Of a stretch of DNA of 64,000 nucleotides, positions 37,162 to 50,300 are shown piece by piece. Every line of letters starts with the position of its first letter. The first letter of the stretch is position 1. The notes beneath the pieces are model-generated. The model did no database searches. It was not told the origin of the DNA and worked only from the letters and a program-made list of their open reading frames with translations. Both the position numbers and the translations under genes were made by a program. Origin of the DNA: Isoetes taiwanensis (taxonomy: Eukaryota > Streptophyta > Lycopodiopsida > Isoetales > Isoetaceae); contig JAJEKV010000014.1 in the NCBI GenBank assembly GCA_021234155.1, forward strand, positions 14,126,494 to 14,190,493, read 5' to 3'.

Positions 37162-39705
37162 TCATTTAAGCAAGCTTTTATCGCTTTTCCCTTCCTCTTC
37201 TGGAGGTTTAGAAAGCACAGCAAAATTTGAGACTCCGCTTCCACCTACTGGTACTTTTGACTCAAGCTCATTTGGTTTATCATCAGCTTTCTGTTTCCCA
37301 AAGTTTTCCCTTGATGCTAACTCCATTCTTGTAGTTTCAATAGGACCAGGACATATTGAACCCCGACACACAGATGACCATTTTGATGTTACACTTGATA
37401 TGCCAACATTAAAAAAAAAAGGGAAATAAACAGATGATACCTCCTGCTGCTGCTGCTGCTGGGTGATTTGTCTCGCCCTTCTTTCCTGCATAATTCTTTG
37501 CCTATTTTCGTAGTAGTCAAAATCATCCAAAATTGATGTTTTGAAAGCGTAGTTTTTAAATATACCCAGCATTTCGCACCCTTGTTCACATTTGACCTGT
37601 ATATTAGCATAACCTTAGTACATTGGAGCTTTCTTGCATATACTAATGGGGCAGTACCTCCTGCGTATCTCTACTATTTGTAACAGGCTTATGGTCATTG
37701 TTTTCAATTATGATGTGATGGAACTGGGTGTTTGGAACATCTTTTATGATGTGCCATTATACGGAAAAGCAGCCAGTCCATTTGTCCTGCTGCCAAAATT
37801 CCATGTTCTTATTAAAATCTACTTTCCCTGTCATCTCTGCTACTCCACAAAACTGCCCACTTGCATTTACCTGTTGAAAGTTATAACTATGTCAACCTAT
37901 GCAAGAATGCAAAAACAGTTTGAAAAGATAAGGATTCCATTTGTCTTACCGAGTAAAGAAGAAAAATTGGACAGGAACCTTCTTTGTTTGAAATTTTAGA
38001 TTGAGCTTCCTGATAAGCTGCATCTAGCCTTTTATTGCCATTAGGTGTACTTGCCCACACATTGTATTTTATGCTTTTGTGCACATCATCTTCACTGTAT
38101 GATTTAATGATGAAAAACTTAGCTTCAGCATACTTTGTAACAAAGTCTGATCTGTTATACTGATCCCCAGCGTTAAGTATGTTATTTCCCCTTGATGTTT
38201 CTCCTGAAGTTTTATCATAACCAGCAGACAAGTTAGGGCCTTGCATCCGTCTGGTTCTTGGCCCTCTATTCTGTTCACTGAGCATGTCGATATGCAGGTT
38301 CTCATTACTAAAATGGCCAATTCCCCTTCCTCTTGGTTTCCCCTTGTCCATGTCAACCCAAAGGCGGCCATTACCTTGTGGTTCTAAAGTGCCTATGCTT
38401 GCAGCTCGCCTTCCGCCACTAATATCAATAGGAGTGCCCCTTGCCAATGGAGGATAACCTCTTCCTAAAGCTCCAGGATTGTTTTCTGCACCAGCCGTGG
38501 AGTTCTGCTGTTGTTTCTGAACAGCATATAAACGTGTTATTGCAGTGTCCAATTATCATGAAATAATAAAATGTAGCAATATTATTCCAAACCACAAGAA
38601 ACTAACCGGAATTGGAACCATAAGCTGGTTTGCATATCCAGGACCAGATGTCTGCACTGCCAGAGATACACTTGATTGCTGCTTCATGTCAGTTGGTTTC
38701 ATGCGTGTACTATCTTGCCTCCCATTCCCAGAGCTGCTTCCTATGCCCTGATTTCTAGAATTATTGACTGGTCGAATACCTCTACCATGTGGAGTATGAG
38801 AGGAGCTTCCTGCAACTGGAGCTTGCACGTATTGTAGACTAGGGGATAGTGGACGTTGATACAGGTGGGCAGGATACTGAAATGCTGCAGGGCCATAGAG
38901 CTGGCCATCAGAACCCATGGCTGGCAAGGAGATTCCTGATGCATAAGATCCATATGAACTTTGTGGCCCATATCCATAACCAACGGGATGATAGATCATA
39001 GACCCGTTCTCCATGTAAATGCCCTGTGTGATGAAGCTAAGCTAAGATATCCATTTGGTAGTCACACATCAAATAGAGGTTACGACATATAACTGAAGAT
39101 GTTAATTCAATACCTCGGCATTAATGTATCTTGAAGGGTCTTCATATCTTGAAGGGTCTTCATATCCTGTTCAATCTCGTTAGCATATAATATTTAACCA
39201 ATGCACAGATTCATGTCATACCTGAGAATGGTAAGCACCAACTTCCAGAAGCATAGTTGTAGACATAACCTTGAGGTATCATATAGCCATTTGGAGCATA
39301 GTAAACATCACCTTCCATAGTACGCTCCTGTGCTGGGTTTCCATTTCTTGATTGTGAATCGTTGTTTCGTGAGGATACGTCCTGATGTAAAAAGCAGATT
39401 CAATAACACGCATAGACAGCATATAACGGTTATTGAAGCACAAACCTGAGTAGAGACAGTAGTTCCAGCAGACGTAGCATTCGAATCAACGTTGAGAGTC
39501 TGCAACAACTGTCGAACCTCTAACCATCCATTAAGGACTGACCCATTCATTATAGGGAGGAATTCACAAGAAAATAAGCAATAAGTGTACAAAGTTAACA
39601 TGAAAGATGCTGCTAAGATTAGAGCATCACATTCCAAAATGAAAAAAGTTTATGTTAAGCACAACAAAAGATACGTTCCACAGGCTGCGAAGAAGAGGAA
39701 GCCAT
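37162..39705 (-). CDS. YTH-domain m6A reader (ECT/YTHDF type), eight exons, with an in-frame stop
   Basis: Exons on the minus strand are 39675-39705, 39446-39519, 39222-39381, 39114-39166, 38607-39023, 37950-38516, 37658-37870 and 37162-37596. All junctions are GT-AG and keep phase. The protein would be about 649 residues: a Tyr/Gly/Ser/Pro-rich disordered N-terminus ([35 protein letters not shown]) and a C-terminal YTH domain ([82 protein letters not shown]). The three aromatic-cage Trp residues are present. A TAA at 37757-37759 replaces the lysine normally found just before WHIIKDVPN. The last exon may have further splicing near the Gln run; retained, it ends at TGA 37162-37164. Such proteins bind m6A mRNA in the cytoplasm. 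Gene structure is well supported; function of this allele is doubtful. Confidence 0.85.
37757..37759 (-). other. Premature TAA within the YTH domain
   Basis: In the seventh exon, codon 38 of 71 is TAA, between GCFSV and WHIIKDVPN. The frames before and after it are correct up to both splice sites. A Lys codon AAA would differ by one base. Confidence 0.9.
39127..39165 (-). repeat. Exact 18-bp tandem duplication in YTH exon 4
   Basis: GATATGAAGACCCTTCAA occurs twice in a row, giving [12 protein letters not shown] in the protein. The frame is preserved. It is a small in-frame expansion of the disordered N-terminal region. Confidence 0.85.
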
Positions 39706-39709
39706 TGTA

Positions 39710-41400
39710 ACCGTAGAAGCCAAATATCGTCCAGTATGCTCAACCGGATTCTGTCATACTCCACTTCAAGTACTGGTTATCAGTTAACTACCATATCAAG
39801 GAGCAGGGGGCAAATGCGGAGAAAATGGTGGGAAAAGCGGGGTAATCTAGTTGCGAAATTACAGGAAGGGAAGCAGTTTATCTATGGCCTTTCTGGAGAT
39901 GGAAAATGTTGGGTTGTCTGAGCAAGTGTCTGCCAGAGCAAGGGCCAATGTCTGCGCAATCAAGGTGGGCTGTTTGCATTTGCACATTTCAGAATGCTCC
40001 ATTACGCTATAAATGAAAGGACGGAGCGAGGATGTCCTGGCAATGACGATTCTTCTGTTGCCTGTCCGGCATCCATACCCTAGGCTTCGTCGTAACTTCA
40101 TTTGCCCTTCGGACCAATCGTCAATCTGCTTTCTGCACTTCCGCCATGTGGCCGTCAAAAGACTAGCCTATTAATCCTACTATTTTACTCTCTTTTCTGT
40201 CTTTCTTTTATGGGCAATCCCATTTCGTGGTTGAGATTGGTCACATTTTCGAATGTAACGTGGAGCGCTCAGCCCGGTTTGGGTTCAAAAACCTAGAAAT
40301 ATAAATTAGGGAAAACTACTAAACTTGTGTGCCTGGCGGTTGCATAAGCCGAGGTCTGTGTTGATCTAAGACGTTGAGTTGATGTCTGTATTAATCTAAA
40401 ATGGTTGCAATAAGATACTAGGGTGTTCAAATATTTTGGTAATGCATGCCCAGTGTTGCGAGATATAAGTAGGAAATTGTCTTTTATAGTACTTCAATCA
40501 ATATAGAAACCTTCCTATAGAAAAGGTATTATAACTGAGTATGATGCCATTAAAATCAACATGTCTATAGAGTTTTTGTTGATCAACCTTTAGGAACCAA
40601 CATTACAACTTCTTCTTCAACTATAAACCTCCTTATATTGTTTATTTCTCACATAGAACGCAATGTCTATAAGAAATAAACAATAACAAGAAATTTATCG
40701 TGGCGGCCAAGGCCGCTGCAAACATTTCTCTTTTCCAAATTATTATGGTACATCCTCAAGTTTCTTTGAGTTTCTGAGATTCCCTCTAACTCATGTAAAT
40801 GTGATAGGGTTATTGATCCTCTAACATTTCTCCTGTGCGACTTTGGATTCTACTCTGTTGAGGCGGTCTTTTAGGCAGGCGGTCGGATCGCTGCATGGCT
40901 GGCCCGACATACACAGGTTGCAGGGAGTCGCCTTTTAAATCCAATCCAATGCTTCCTCCATTGAATTTCCTTCACTTAGGTTTAGAGGGCAACCCTTTGT
41001 TGTGTCAGCAACCTTGTTTTTTTTTTTTAGGGATTAAAAAACAAACTTTAATTACTTCAAGAGAATATCACAAAGCCACATGGGAAGGGTGCAATGCAAT
41101 CATCTGTGAATATGATATGAGGATAGCTACATGGCTCCTCCTTGAATTATTCTCTTTTTTTTTTACTTAAGAGAAGATTTAGAAAGGTGCCCCATATTTC
41201 TATCTTTACATCTTCTTCACTCTCCAAAATTAGCCTAAATATTTTAAGCCTTCATTTGTATCTCTATCAAGGTAGAATGATAAAATCCTCAGCTTGCAAC
41301 TGCAAATATATTACAAAGTGCCATTTTCCCAACATCCTCAAGACTAAAACTAAAACCTTATGAACAATATAATCATTCAGGAATTTGAGGACCTTTAGAG
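39710..41400. other. No gene seen
   Basis: The part just upstream of the YTH start codon (39706 to about 40150) is likely its 5' UTR and promoter. The rest is AT-rich with no recognisable domain or repeat ends. Confidence 0.45.
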
Positions 41401-41732
41401 CATATACCTTACTTTAAGCTGAGGTTTGGATTAAATATGATTAGTCCTCTAACAATTGGTGGTCTACATAATAATGCAAGAGTTGTAGGGTCTCGTGTTA
41501 ACGGTCCTATTGGAATGTGCCATTGAATAGTTTTATTTTTTGAATATTGTAGGGGGTCAGTTCTTGAATATATAAATCTTACTACTAATATAGACTTTCT
41601 TTTCTTAATTTCAGTGCTTTTGTATGCATGATATGTTGCTTTTGCAATGTACATCGGTATCTAGTTTGCTCATATCTTGTATCTGATCTTAGACTTGCTA
41701 GAAAACAGGTTGGGTATTTGAAAATGGAATAC

Positions 41733-42180
41733 CTTTCTAAAAGGATCCTGCTTCCATTTAGGCATGGCGTACTCCTGCTTCAAACGTCTTTTCATGGCCT
41801 GCTCAAAAATTTTGGCATTGAATCTATCACAGTTGATCTTCTAATTTGCTCTTTATAACGAGTTATTTGGATTACCCTAAAAAATGTTGCTTCATTTTCT
41901 ATTTCTTAGTGCCCTATCAAGTCTGTTTGTGCTCACTTTCTAGAAATGGACAAAAGGAAAGGGTTAGATATTTTACCTTTCTATCTAAAATCCTATTTGC
42001 ATTGATCAGAAGCTGAAGGACGTTTTCATGAGTTGCGCAATATGGCACCTGAATAATAAAAGGTGCATCACAGATGAAACTTCTATTGTGCACTTCTCAT
42101 TTGGATGAATAACTTCGAAAGGATCTCCCTGCATAACAGCATCCTCCAAAAGCTTTGCCTCCACAATAAAGTGATAAAAA
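41733..42180 (-). other. Two or three clean exons of an unidentified gene
   Basis: On the minus strand, 41977-42048 (72 bp) and 41733-41840 (108 bp) are each flanked by consensus AG and GT sites, are whole numbers of codons, and read through in one phase: VPYCATHENVLQLLINANR, then NAKIFEQAMKRRLKQEYAMP and KWKQDPFRK. Just upstream, 42080-42180 reads FIVEAKLLEDAVMQGDPFEV and IHPNEKC in an open frame, which could be another exon, although the gap to the next acceptor is too short for a normal intron. The frames look coding by composition. I do not recognise the family. A Met-rich open frame at 42362-42562 beginning MASSSN could be a plastid-type first exon, but I cannot connect it. Confidence 0.4.
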
Positions 42181-43230
42181 TAAGAACAAATAACAGTCAA
42201 TCAAGCAATCAACCTTAGAATCCCGACCCCTCTTCCACATTAATTCCCCTTCTGCAAGCTTCTGAAGAATCAGAATCCTGCAACGAAGCCATAATTTGCT
42301 CTGTAGGCTGTAGTTACAATCCTATAAAGCCATAGATTTGCCTTGCAGGAGATGCTGAGAATTATGAGTTCCTATGTGACCTTTGTTTTCTGCACAGAGT
42401 AACTGCTGCTATGGCACAAGAAGCAAGCAGAAATTCATAGATTTGTTGCCTCCAGCAAATTCCAAGAAGCGAGATGCCCATGGCTCCAGTCTGGCGACTA
42501 AGGTGAAGCCCACGATGATGAAAGCCATGGTTGGAAGAGGAAGCCATGTGCCGCTTCTCCATGTTTCCATGTCGAATTCGCAGAGTAGTTTCGAGAGAGA
42601 GACAAACCTGGCGTCATTCAGATTTTTTTTTTTTTTCGATCTTTTCCCCCGGACAGAGTTGTGGACATGTTGGCTAATTGGAAGAGAATAAAAAAAAATA
42701 TATTGTCGAGGAATCTTGCCTATAAGAATTATATAATTTAGATAATGAAGTTTGTAGTTGGAGAAGAAGTCACTTCAGATACCCACCACATTAGCACACT
42801 TCAGGCGAGTTAACATGCACCCGAAGTTGCTTCGCATAGGTAAGGGTTATAGAATTACTACTTTTTATGAGTCTTTCTAGAATTCATGTGCATTACCCAC
42901 AAAATCAACGTATGCCCGACATTATCATGCATAAGTTAGGACCGTGTTAATCCAAGATAAATATATTAAGGGACTATAACATCGTCATAGGTTCTTGGAA
43001 ATGTTCATTTAGAATTTTGGTGTCATCAACTGAACATTAGCATGTTTTTACATTAGTAATTGGCATTGCGCAACTTGCTCATTGTTTACAAAATTTTATT
43101 TCTTGCATATTGAGGTGCTATCATTGTGCTTCTAATATAGATCATAGGGTACATTAAACCTAATATCCAATGTCCAATTGTTATCAATGCTTCCATTCCA
43201 AAGTGCTAACATTAGCATGCTTCTAATATA

Positions 43231-44357
43231 GAGAACGACATCGATCCGAGCCATCGGATCAGAATTTTCGAATGGGCGAGCATGCATCTCTCCTATGCAT
43301 GCATGCATGCATTGCATGCATTTTCTGGGGCTCTAGTTCGTTTAAGGATCGATATTTCTTGCAGGTTCTTCATCGACTTCTCATCGGCGCTTTCTCCTCT
43401 CTCAGCAGTTCCCTTGACTCACTTTCTTTGGTACCAGGCAGGAGAAGGGCTTCTCCCTGCTTGGTTTGCCAATTTGGCGTCTCTTTCCATGTTGTGACAT
43501 GTTCTTCCCCGATCTTATCCCTTTTTTGGCCATCTTTCAACCTTCGACCTCGATCCCGTTTTGAGAAGGAAGTTCTCTTTGTGTGGGGAGCTTTTGTCTG
43601 TTTTCATGCGAGCCCTTATTCGAGAATGCCATCGATCCGAGCCATCGGATCAGAATTTTCGAATGGGCGAGCATGCATCTCTCCCATGCATGCATGCATT
43701 GCATGCATTTTCTGGGGCACTGGTTCGTTTGGAGATCGCTATTTCTTGCAGGTTCTTCATCGACTTCTCATCGGCGCTTTCTCCTCTCTCAGCAGTTCCC
43801 TTGGCTCCCACTTGCCCTTCCTTGATATGTATATTATTATAAATATTGTTTTTTGTCACGTGGCACGCATGTCCAGCCCCTCGCTCTTTTGAGGTGTAAA
43901 TGTTGTTTTTTGTCGCGTGGCACGCGTGACCATCCCCTCGCTTTTTAAGGTTTTTTCTCTATTGGTTTTTTGTTGGTGATGTGCAGGTCCAAGGGTGATG
44001 CACGACTTCGGTATTCTCTGTGGAGTGGTCTTTTTTTGTGGGAACGTTTAGCAGCCTTGCGTTGTCTTGCCAAGATTTTATCGCTAGGGCTTTTCATCGA
44101 AAACTCGAAAGGGCCAGGTTTTTTAATTCCGGTAAACCCTCGGCGGGTACACTAGCCAACATCTGTAGCAAAAAATTTTATTTGGGGTCCAGGTGTTATA
44201 ACTGAATATTCCATATGTTTTTCATTTCTTGGGTAGCCTGCGATCTGCAGCAGCTACCCACTCTATACCATTGTAGAAAAAATTGCTGAGATGAATGAAA
44301 AGCCTAGCTAGCAAAGCTTTTGTCTATTTTCATGCGAGCCATTATTCGAGAATAGGA
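43231..44357 (+). mobile_element. Hairpin-rich TIR repeat, copy B (internally duplicated)
   Basis: This is the inverted-orientation partner of the 23.7-24.5 kb repeat. It has two tandem beginnings 391 bp apart: GAGAA(C/T)G(A/C)CATCGATCC at 43231 and 43622, each followed by GAGCCATCGGATC, a gap, GGGCGAGCATGCATCTCTCC, a GCATGCATGC tract and TTCATCGACTTCTCATCGGC. Both subunits end in TTTTCATGCGAGCC followed by TTATTCGAGAAT (43601 and 44327). The second subunit carries the full body shared with copy A, including GTCGCGTGGCACGCGTGA and GGTTTTTTAATTCCGG. The open frames here arise from the GCATGC repeats and are not proteins. Confidence 0.65.
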
Positions 44358-44359
44358 TA

Positions 44360-47300
44360 TGCTAAACCTTATGTGCTAAGATATATGCATCTTGTGTACA
44401 TTATGAAATGAATTCTATTGTGCCTAATTTGTAGATGCTATTAGCGGATGTTCTCAATGAATATGATGTGAACTTTTGTATGTCTTTTTAAAGAATGACC
44501 CCATATCTGTAATAGATTATTAACTTTTCAAATCAGGTAATTTCAACAAATCATCTATATAGATGATCTAGTGCCGAAACATAATAATCCAAGGTACAAA
44601 TCTTTTCAGCAATAAACAAATGAACTTAAAGGCATAAAGAGTGGGAAAACCTAGCTACTGTCACTTAAAACAGAAATCTATAAGCTCCAAACCTTCTGTC
44701 TTAAGAGCTGAAAGTAGATAAATGTTTTGCCTTCGAGTAGCATAACAAATTTCTAGTTTTGCACAATAAAAATTTGGGCAATACCATTAGATGGAGAACA
44801 AAACATATATTGTAATTACAGGCTCATTCAAATCAAAAGAACCTTCTGCTGCGCTAGTATTAACTTTAGTATTGGAGAAAGAGAACATGGCATTGAGTGT
44901 TTTTTGCCTCATGTCCTTCATTGGACGTCCCAAACGGGGAGCCATGGCTCAATGGATGTTTACAACAGACAAATAGATAGATTTAGAAATTATATTTCAC
45001 ATTAAATTGCAGGATAAAATTCATTTACCTTGTCTTCACAAAGAATTGCTTGCTCTACTATAGTATCAGATATATTAACGATAGATAAGACTGCTTTGCT
45101 TGCTCTGCCTAGCTGTATCAGATTCAGACCATATCAGAGAATCCATATCAGATCAATTAAGATATGATAGATCAGAAATCGGAGACCTCAATACTACAAG
45201 CTTCTAGCAAGAAAGAAATACGGACATGCTTGGACGAGCATGATGAATGCGATGCCACCAAATATCAACAGTCTCAAAAGATACTGCTAGGAAGGAATTG
45301 TCAACTGTGACTGATCAAAATGATGGCCAATTTCATCGTGCTCCAGATAAACGTGAGCTCGGTCTTAGACCTGATTTTGATCTGAACAAAGGTTTTGATC
45401 TGATGAACAGCTGCTATTGAAGAAAGCCTTAAAGAGTAAGGAGTCGAAATTGAAGAAAACTAGTAAGTAAGGAGTCGAAATCAGGAAAACTATAATGATC
45501 CATGGATCCACCATCCAAATTCCAAAGATCCAACAATTAATCGAAATAATGGGGCACCGTGCATCTTTCGTTCTCTAGATTTTGGACTTTGCACCATCCT
45601 ATTCAATTGAAGCTCCAGATGAGGTATTCTGATCTTTGGTGGTGAATCTTAATATCAGGCCAGGTACTCCAGACTTAATATCACTTTAAAAGCTTGTGCA
45701 ACTGCTTGGCGAGTACTTTCTGCCGCATTAACCACTGCAGGCTTCACTGCTGCGACAGGAATGCTGGCCCTTTCCGGAAGAATTTCTATCACAATGATAT
45801 ATCAGTTGATCTGCATATCATATACGAAGCAGATAGGCTCCTTCTCTGTTTCTTTTCTTGAATTTCTTCTGTTTCTTTTCTTATTCTGTGATTTTTCGTC
45901 TCCACTCTCCAAGTTCCCGCCCACATGCTTAATGATTTTAAAGATTAGAATAGACAGAAATACAATTTTTTGCTAATTTGCTTCGCTTTGCTTGCTTTGA
46001 TTGATTTTTTGGGATAAATAAACCCATTCTTTCTTTGGATTTTCGTGTATATAGTTAGTTCGTGTATTTTGTATAATTAATAATAGAATAATAAACAATC
46101 AAATATTATAAAAAATTAAATAACGGAAAAAGGGCCTTAACAAAATTTTAAGGGTTTTTTAAAATCTTACGCTTATCTATAATGGTATATTTATTTTTGC
46201 CCTTTCTATGGTGAAGGGCATTTTTTTTTACCCTTATAAATAATGACTTGAAAAAAAATTCCCTTATTTGGAAGGGTCGTGGGGCATTTTAAGGGTGGGC
46301 AATGTTGCAAAGTTGATTAGAGTCTGAAGGATACATTCTCATTCGGATCATCAAAAAAAAGTTACGGTCATTCCATCAAAACTATCCAAAAAATAGGGGC
46401 ATTTTCAGAATTTGGCATAAATATAGGGGTATTTTGAGCAGGGTTGCCTAACCCGAGGTGCACGATTTCATGCAATTCTAGCTATGCCACGTGCCCCTCC
46501 ACGTCATACCTTTTTTGTTACCCTTTTTTCCCTCTCCTTCGACCGTGGCTTTGTCGCCCATCTCCTTCGTGTGCGTCTCCCATCTCCTTCTTGTGCAGCT
46601 TATTTGATAATTATCCAATCGAAATCAGATATTATGGAGCACATTGATAGCTGCATGCGCTTGTTATGGAGATGTCTACATGGCTAGACCGAGATGTCTT
46701 TTCTTAGCAGGCCGAGCCTGAAAAAAAAAAGATGAACAAGAGAAGCATGTTGCAAAAGAGATTTTTCTTCTGTGCAACCATATTATTCACGATGGATTTC
46801 TCCATGATTTGGGCGAATGGAAACTACTTTGAGATACTTTACAAGTTAATAAGGTTAGTATTACAGTGCATGATGTTGTATTGTGAATCACTTTACTCGC
46901 GCCTACTGAAACCATAAGAAGGAAAACGCTGTTGCAGAAGAGCAAATACTTATGGTACCCTGGAACACAATGACCGATGTGTATAACCAACAAGGTTTAT
47001 GGCTATGAGCTGGTATGCCTTTCATTTGTGGACAAATATTTGCCTTTATGAAAAATCATAGTTGCATAACCCTCTTAATTAATATTCTTGACTTATTTTG
47101 TTGTGTTTGGCTATGAAGTGGCATGTGTTTCATTTGTGTGCAAATATTTGCCTCTGCAACCTGTTGAGCGGAATCATGTTGCCTCTTTCCATTTCGGAGG
47201 CGGAACCAGCGAGTCAGTTGCCATGTTGCAAATGGAATGTCAATGCTTGGTTCTTTCTGAATGTATTTCTGGGAATCTAACTGCCCTGTTTAGCTTGAAT

Positions 47301-50300
47301 CTGATCATAAGCTATGAATCCATCTTTCTATCCCTCTTCTAGCAGAAGATATCAAAAACAACTTTTACGTCTGGCTATCAGTAGGTTACGGAAGGAGCTT
47401 TCATGAACCAAAAATTGCGAGGGAAAATTTTGTTGGCCGCGGCGTTGCTCGCTGAGTATGGATGGAGGCTTCCTGAAGCAGAAACTAGCGCCGAATTTTC
47501 CTTAATGTATCTGCTTTCTGATTAAGAGCTTCCATGTGAAGCTTGGATCGATGGGCGCCACATTTGAATCCATAAGCTTAGATAGATGGACGTCGGACTT
47601 GGATCGCTAGCTTGCAAGCTCTGCCAATTAGGTGCACTGCATTTTCGTTTTGCATCTTCTACAAGATAAGAACCCTCCTCTTCGCTTTTATTTCTGTTTC
47701 TTTTGCATTGATCTTGTTTGAATCAGCTAGGTTCATGGTTTAATCGTATGGAAATGGCTGGATATAGAAGCGAATAGATATGCCCGTTTAAGGTTCCATG
47801 GAAAGAAGATGGTGTAGATAACGTCCTGGCCCAAGGACGTTACCTAAAAAAAAATTTGAGGGCCAGTGAAAATGCCGAGGGCATGCTTGTGCGACGCGGC
47901 AGGCATTTTCAACGGCCCCAAAATTTTTTTGGTAACGAGGCGGGCCGACGCTTATCGCCTCTTAACATCCTGGTTCGAGGATTTGCTCCGGGCGGATCTT
48001 GATCTTAGAAGGAAGCGAGGTGCCGGAAGGCGGGGAAGTAGAAGGAAGCTTGCGGATGTTAGCGGCAGAAGCGGGATATTAGCGCCAGAAAGCGAAGCCT
48101 GGATATTGAAGAGGGAAGGCTTCGCTACGTTTCTAGAAAGATTCTCGCTCTGTTTCTAGAGGGATATTGAAGAGGGAAGGCTACTTGCTTCTCGTTTTGC
48201 TTTGATATTGAAGAGGGAAAGCTTCGCTTTCCGGATTTTAGCAAACTCTGTTTTACGCTTTCGGATTTTTAGTCGTTCTTGATATTATCCTAGGGTGTTA
48301 TGAGGATTTCATGCTTAACACTCTAGGATGTTATGAGAAATAAAAGATAAAATGTCCGGTGAAGTGAAGCATGTTACTAGCGATAACATCACTCCAATCA
48401 ACGGCCGAGATTGGATCTCACCAGAAATCGAGAACCGTATGCTAAGGTATGATAGGGTTCATACTTGCTCAGTTCAATGCTTAAATGCGGTCCAGAGGAT
48501 TTACAAAAATATCATAGGCTACTCCAGACTATGCATAGACTTCTGGAGATTTTGCCATAACCTTATATGCGACGATAGTCTACTCCTTCGGTGATGGTAT
48601 GCCAAATCTTACCTTTAGGTTTTACCAAGCTAGAATAGTGGATATGCTATGATATTGGTAATGAACATTTCATGTTTCATGGTGTGATGTTTGGGTTTAA
48701 ATACATACCGCTATTTTGTTATGATAAGAACTTACATGCACAGATTGTAAGAAAGTCTAGATGAAAGATTAATGATTCTTTTATAAGGCGGGCATGGCTT
48801 GAGATTCATGATGTCTGATGTAGCTTAAAACATGTGTTGCCCTATGTAGATTGCTTAAGATATTGGTATGTATTAATTGTTGCTTTGTTGTAATTGCATT
48901 GAAGCATATACAACTTATTGTTTGCTATTAGTGCTACTTGCTCTCATAGACTGCATTTGTGATTGTTTGAAGAGTCTTTGGATGGATCTAATTTCTACGC
49001 ATTAGTAACGTGCTTATTATTATCTGGTATATTCTAGAAGGGAATCTGAAAGCTGCATTGATCAAGGTTGGAAAAGCAACAACTTTCGGTAATTTATTTG
49101 ATAAAGGTTGTGATCATTTTGTTTGAAGAGTTTTTGGATGGATCTAATTTATGCGCACTATTAACGTGCTTATTATTATCTGGTATATTCTATAAGGAAA
49201 TCTGGAAGCTACATTGATAAAGGTCGGAAAAGCAACAAACTTTTTGTAATTTATTTGATAAAGGTTGGGCCTATAATTCATTTGCTGGAAGCTAATGAAA
49301 CCATCTCCTTTTGCACTAACACTAGGATGGATTTTACAGAAATTGACGCTAAACTGGAGTCCCATAGCTTCTCCTCTATCAATTCAGTCTAGCTTCTCCT
49401 TTATTAATTCAGTCTGTGAAGAGAAATGTTCGTGGCGGCGCGATAAATTTCTTGTATATAATAATGAACATAAGTTTTGTTCATAATTTAATATGTGATT
49501 TCTAAACGTTAAAACAATTTTGATCGTATGTTATGTTATGTTTTGTCATGTATGTTATGTTATGTTTTGTCATTTTGCAAGAGTTTTACACATTGATACT
49601 AGAAGGAGAGATAAACATGAAGTTTATAATTTGTGAATGAATAATGGCTTTCAAACTATCAAATTAGTTAAGCAAATGGCATCTTAGTTCATCTTGTTAT
49701 TAGGAATGCCACCACACTCCTATATGGTGGCTAATTACATGCCCAATATGTCAAAGAATGATAAACACAATTTCTTTATTTTAGTTGAATTTCAGGTATT
49801 TTACCTGAACAAGAAATTATGACATGTAATAGGTTTCAATGCTTATCCTCTGAGATTTTCATTCATGCCTTTTCATCTCTACTTGTATATGAGAAGAATC
49901 GAAAAGAAGCAGGAGGAATCGAACCTCCATTTAGCACCATCCCTTCTACAAGTTGCAGTTCCTATCTGCACAAAAGCATCAAAGGAAAAAAAAATCACGG
50001 GCAACTGGAAGTTTTAGAGCTTTGTGAAAAACTGGAGCTTTGCCCTCAAGATGCTGACCATTCATCGAAACTTCTATTCAGCCAAAAACCAGGAGCCACT
50101 GCTCAATCGACATGAAGATGGATTAGACAAATCGTGTCTACGACTCCAAGGCATTCCATTTTTAGACCGGCAGAAAAACACCCCTAAAATCGAAAATAAA
50201 AATAAAAATCCAAAAACCAAAAAGCTGCCCATTTTGTAAAAAATATACGAATAACAAATACTATACTTAAATCATAGTCTAAACCATAGAGAGAATACCC

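Noticed and set aside
43272-43892. 206-codon open frame with repeated MHxxxMHA words
   Set aside because: It is produced by the GCATGCATGC repeats and the internal duplication of the TIR element, and overlapping frames are equally open.
48352-48594. 80-codon frame beginning MSGEVKHVTSDN
   Set aside because: No recognisable motif, no splice signals and no flanking gene structure; cannot be separated from chance.
49900-49990. tRNA-like T-arm on the minus strand (GGAGGTTCGATTCCTCC)
   Set aside because: The stem and TTCGATT loop look right, but no matching 5' acceptor strand, D-arm or anticodon arm lies within tRNA distance.
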